Origin: Rhizobiaceae bacterium UBA1291
GTDB lineage: Bacteria > Pseudomonadota > Alphaproteobacteria > Rhizobiales > Rhizobiaceae
Length of the DNA stretch: 6,380 bases
Reading direction: 5' to 3'
Assembly (NCBI GenBank): GCA_002307905.1
Contig: DBUL01000028.1
Coordinates: 3,540 to 9,919 of the forward strand
This document shows positions 4,663 to 6,380 of the stretch, in pieces (the first letter of the stretch is position 1; the number at the start of each line of letters is the position of its first letter). The position numbers and the translations under genes were made by a program. The notes beneath the pieces are model-generated. The model saw only the letters and a program-made list of their open reading frames with translations. It ran no database searches and was not told the DNA's origin.

Positions 4663-5868
4663 TTGAAGAGACTCGACGTTATCGACGGCATGCGCGGCTA
4701 TTTTCTGGTCTTCATGCTGATCAACCATCTGGTCTTTACCGGCGGCCTTTGGCTCGTCCAGATCAACCACCGCAACCTGGCCTTCGTCGAGGATGCGCAG
4801 GGCTTTGTCTTCCTATCCGGTCTGCTGACAGGCATGGTCTATGCCCGTAAGATGCTGAAGGACGGCTATGCCCCGGCTCGAGACCGCATCTGGTCGCGCG
4901 TCTTCGAACTCTACCGCTATGCAATGGCGATCGTGCTGGTGATTCTCGCCCTGCAGCTCCTTCTGCCGGGCGCGGCGGCGATCTGGACGAACTGGCTCGG
5001 AGCAACCCGCATCGACGACCCGCTGCGGCTTGCCACAATTGCGAGCTTCCTGTTCCAGCCGACCTTCATGGACATCCTGCCGCAATATATCGTCTACATG
5101 TTCTTCGCCCCGGCCATCATCTGGCTCTGTATTCAGGGCCGCTGGAAGACCGTGGCCATAATATCCGTGCTCCTTTGGATGGCAGCCCAGCTCGGCCTTC
5201 AGCGCATCGTGACCTATCCGGTCAATGACTGGCTGAAAGGCGGCGAGGAAAAGGAAGGCATTCGCACAGCGTTCAACCTGTTCGGCTGGCAGATCGTCTT
5301 CTTCGCCGGCCTTGTCGCCGGATCGCTGACCGCGATGAAGAAGATCGAGTGGACACGCGTCTTCGACCCGCGCAAGGATTTCATCGCCAAGGCGGCGCTC
5401 GCAGTCTGTGCCTTTTTCCTGCCCCTGCGCATCGCGACCGCCCATGGCATGATGCCTGGCTTCGTACTTGAGAAATTCGGTTTGATGGAGGTCCGAGCCG
5501 ATTTCGGTCCGGTGTACCTGTTGAACTTCGCGGCGGTCGCCTATGGCCTCGCCTGGCTGTTGATTGCCGGCCCGCGTCATGAGAATGCAGTGATCCGAAA
5601 GATCGCCTCGACGCTCACCGGCCTTTTCTCGCTGAGCTATCTCCAACTGCTCGGCCGCCATTCGCTGCAGATCTATGTCTGGCACGTCCTCATCGTCTAC
5701 GGCGTCTTCTATATTGACGGCCGTTTCGGTGCGTTCTCGGATCTGACCAAAACGGTCATCGCCTTTGGGTCGCTGACACTCCTGAGCCTGCCGGCGTTGT
5801 GGCGCGAGCGGAACCGTGTCGCCTCCGCTCCGGCAAAACTAGCTCCGCGCCCAAAGGCCGCGACCTGA
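4663..5868 (+). CDS. opgC: OpgC-family membrane protein (periplasmic glucan succinylation)
   Basis: This is an inner-membrane protein of the OpgC family, related to membrane acyltransferases. Known members add succinyl groups to osmoregulated periplasmic (in rhizobia, cyclic beta-1,2) glucans. From TTG 4663 it has 401 residues and about ten hydrophobic segments (near 12-32, 46-61, 85-104, 139-158, 161-179, 203-222, 240-258, 282-302, 320-351, 362-380). Family-like motifs are DGMRGYFLVFMLINHL (8-23), VEDAQGFVFLSGLLTG (42-57) and GRHSLQIYVWHV (331-342). I chose TTG 4663 because GGGAG lies six bases upstream and the protein then begins MKRLDVIDG directly before the first membrane segment. In-frame ATGs at 4609, 4585 and 4564, and a TTG at 4513, lack ribosome sites and add 18-50 residues of uncharacteristic sequence; 4609 is the main alternative. 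It converges on aatA across a shared terminator. Confidence 0.86.
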   Translation: MKRLDVIDGMRGYFLVFMLINHLVFTGGLWLVQINHRNLAFVEDAQGFVFLSGLLTGMVYARKMLKDGYAPARDRIWSRVFELYRYAMAIVLVILALQLLLPGAAAIWTNWLGATRIDDPLRLATIASFLFQPTFMDILPQYIVYMFFAPAIIWLCIQGRWKTVAIISVLLWMAAQLGLQRIVTYPVNDWLKGGEEKEGIRTAFNLFGWQIVFFAGLVAGSLTAMKKIEWTRVFDPRKDFIAKAALAVCAFFLPLRIATAHGMMPGFVLEKFGLMEVRADFGPVYLLNFAAVAYGLAWLLIAGPRHENAVIRKIASTLTGLFSLSYLQLLGRHSLQIYVWHVLIVYGVFYIDGRFGAFSDLTKTVIAFGSLTLLSLPALWRERNRVASAPAKLAPRPKAAT

Positions 5869-5894
5869 AGGAAGGCATGGAACCACGGAAACGA

Positions 5895-5924
5895 AAAGGG
5901 CGGGACCGCGAGACCCCGCCCTTT
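5895..5924. terminator. Bidirectional terminator between opgC and aatA
   Basis: AAAGGGCGGG (5895-5904) pairs perfectly with CCCGCCCTTT (5915-5924) around a 10-base loop. On the + strand the hairpin is followed by CTGATT; on the - strand the stem runs into CCCTTTTCGTTTCC. It sits 26 bases after opgC and 22 bases after the end of aatA, so it probably serves both converging genes. Confidence 0.82.
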
Positions 5925-5946
5925 CTGATTCCGTCTCTTGCCGCGC

Positions 5947-6380
<434 letters not shown>

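Noticed and set aside
4414..4770. 118-codon minus-strand frame overlapping the start of opgC
   Set aside because: It runs antisense to the conserved OpgC N-terminus and is a shadow of that gene; its last part is only the REP-like segment read in reverse.
4813..5685. 290-codon minus-strand frame inside opgC
   Set aside because: It is antisense to a conserved membrane protein and has no recognisable domain.

Overview
The window looks like a chromosomal segment from a member of the Rhizobiaceae (Rhizobium, Agrobacterium or Ensifer relatives). The evidence is the GC-rich codon use, the trxB-lsrB gene pair, an AbcR-type small RNA directly after lsrB, an OpgC-type glucan-modifying membrane protein and a rhizobial-type aspartate aminotransferase. 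No phage, transposase, CRISPR, tRNA or rRNA sequence is visible.

Layout, left to right. Bases 1-585 (+) hold the C-terminal part of thioredoxin reductase (trxB). It is followed after 20 bases by a complete LysR-type regulator of the LsrB/VtlR group (606-1502, +). The next gap holds a 12-bp dyad (1505-1544), a LysR-style palindrome overlapping a plausible promoter (1556-1597) and a roughly 119-nt small RNA. The RNA has the AbcR hallmarks: an anti-Shine-Dalgarno CCUCCC in the loop of the first hairpin, a second C-rich stretch, and a strong intrinsic terminator ending at 1722. An ArsR-family repressor (1880-2173, +) follows, then an Old Yellow Enzyme alkene reductase (2235-3335, +) with its own terminator (3363-3403). 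A VOC-fold bleomycin-resistance-like protein (3501-3977, +) converges on, and overlaps by four bases, a small DUF2188-like protein (3974-4240, -). A 422-base region rich in inverted repeats (4241-4662) precedes opgC (4663-5868, +). A bidirectional terminator (5895-5924) separates opgC from the C-terminal part of an aspartate aminotransferase (5947-6380, -), which is cut by the window edge.

How the parts may work together. trxB and lsrB form a thiol-redox and transcription-control pair, and LsrB/VtlR proteins are known in related bacteria to control AbcR small RNAs. The small RNA here lies immediately downstream with a matching dyad at its promoter, giving a local regulator-to-sRNA circuit likely to repress many transporter mRNAs. 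The ArsR-OYE pair looks like a separate electrophile- or quinone-responsive detoxification unit. It has a candidate operator at 1816-1829 and a single cysteine (Cys48) just before the recognition helix. OpgC acts in the cell envelope on periplasmic glucans. Most of this is ordinary chromosomal content; the points most worth a second look are the apparently single AbcR copy, the ArsR-OYE module, and the possible start and hairpin control at opgC.
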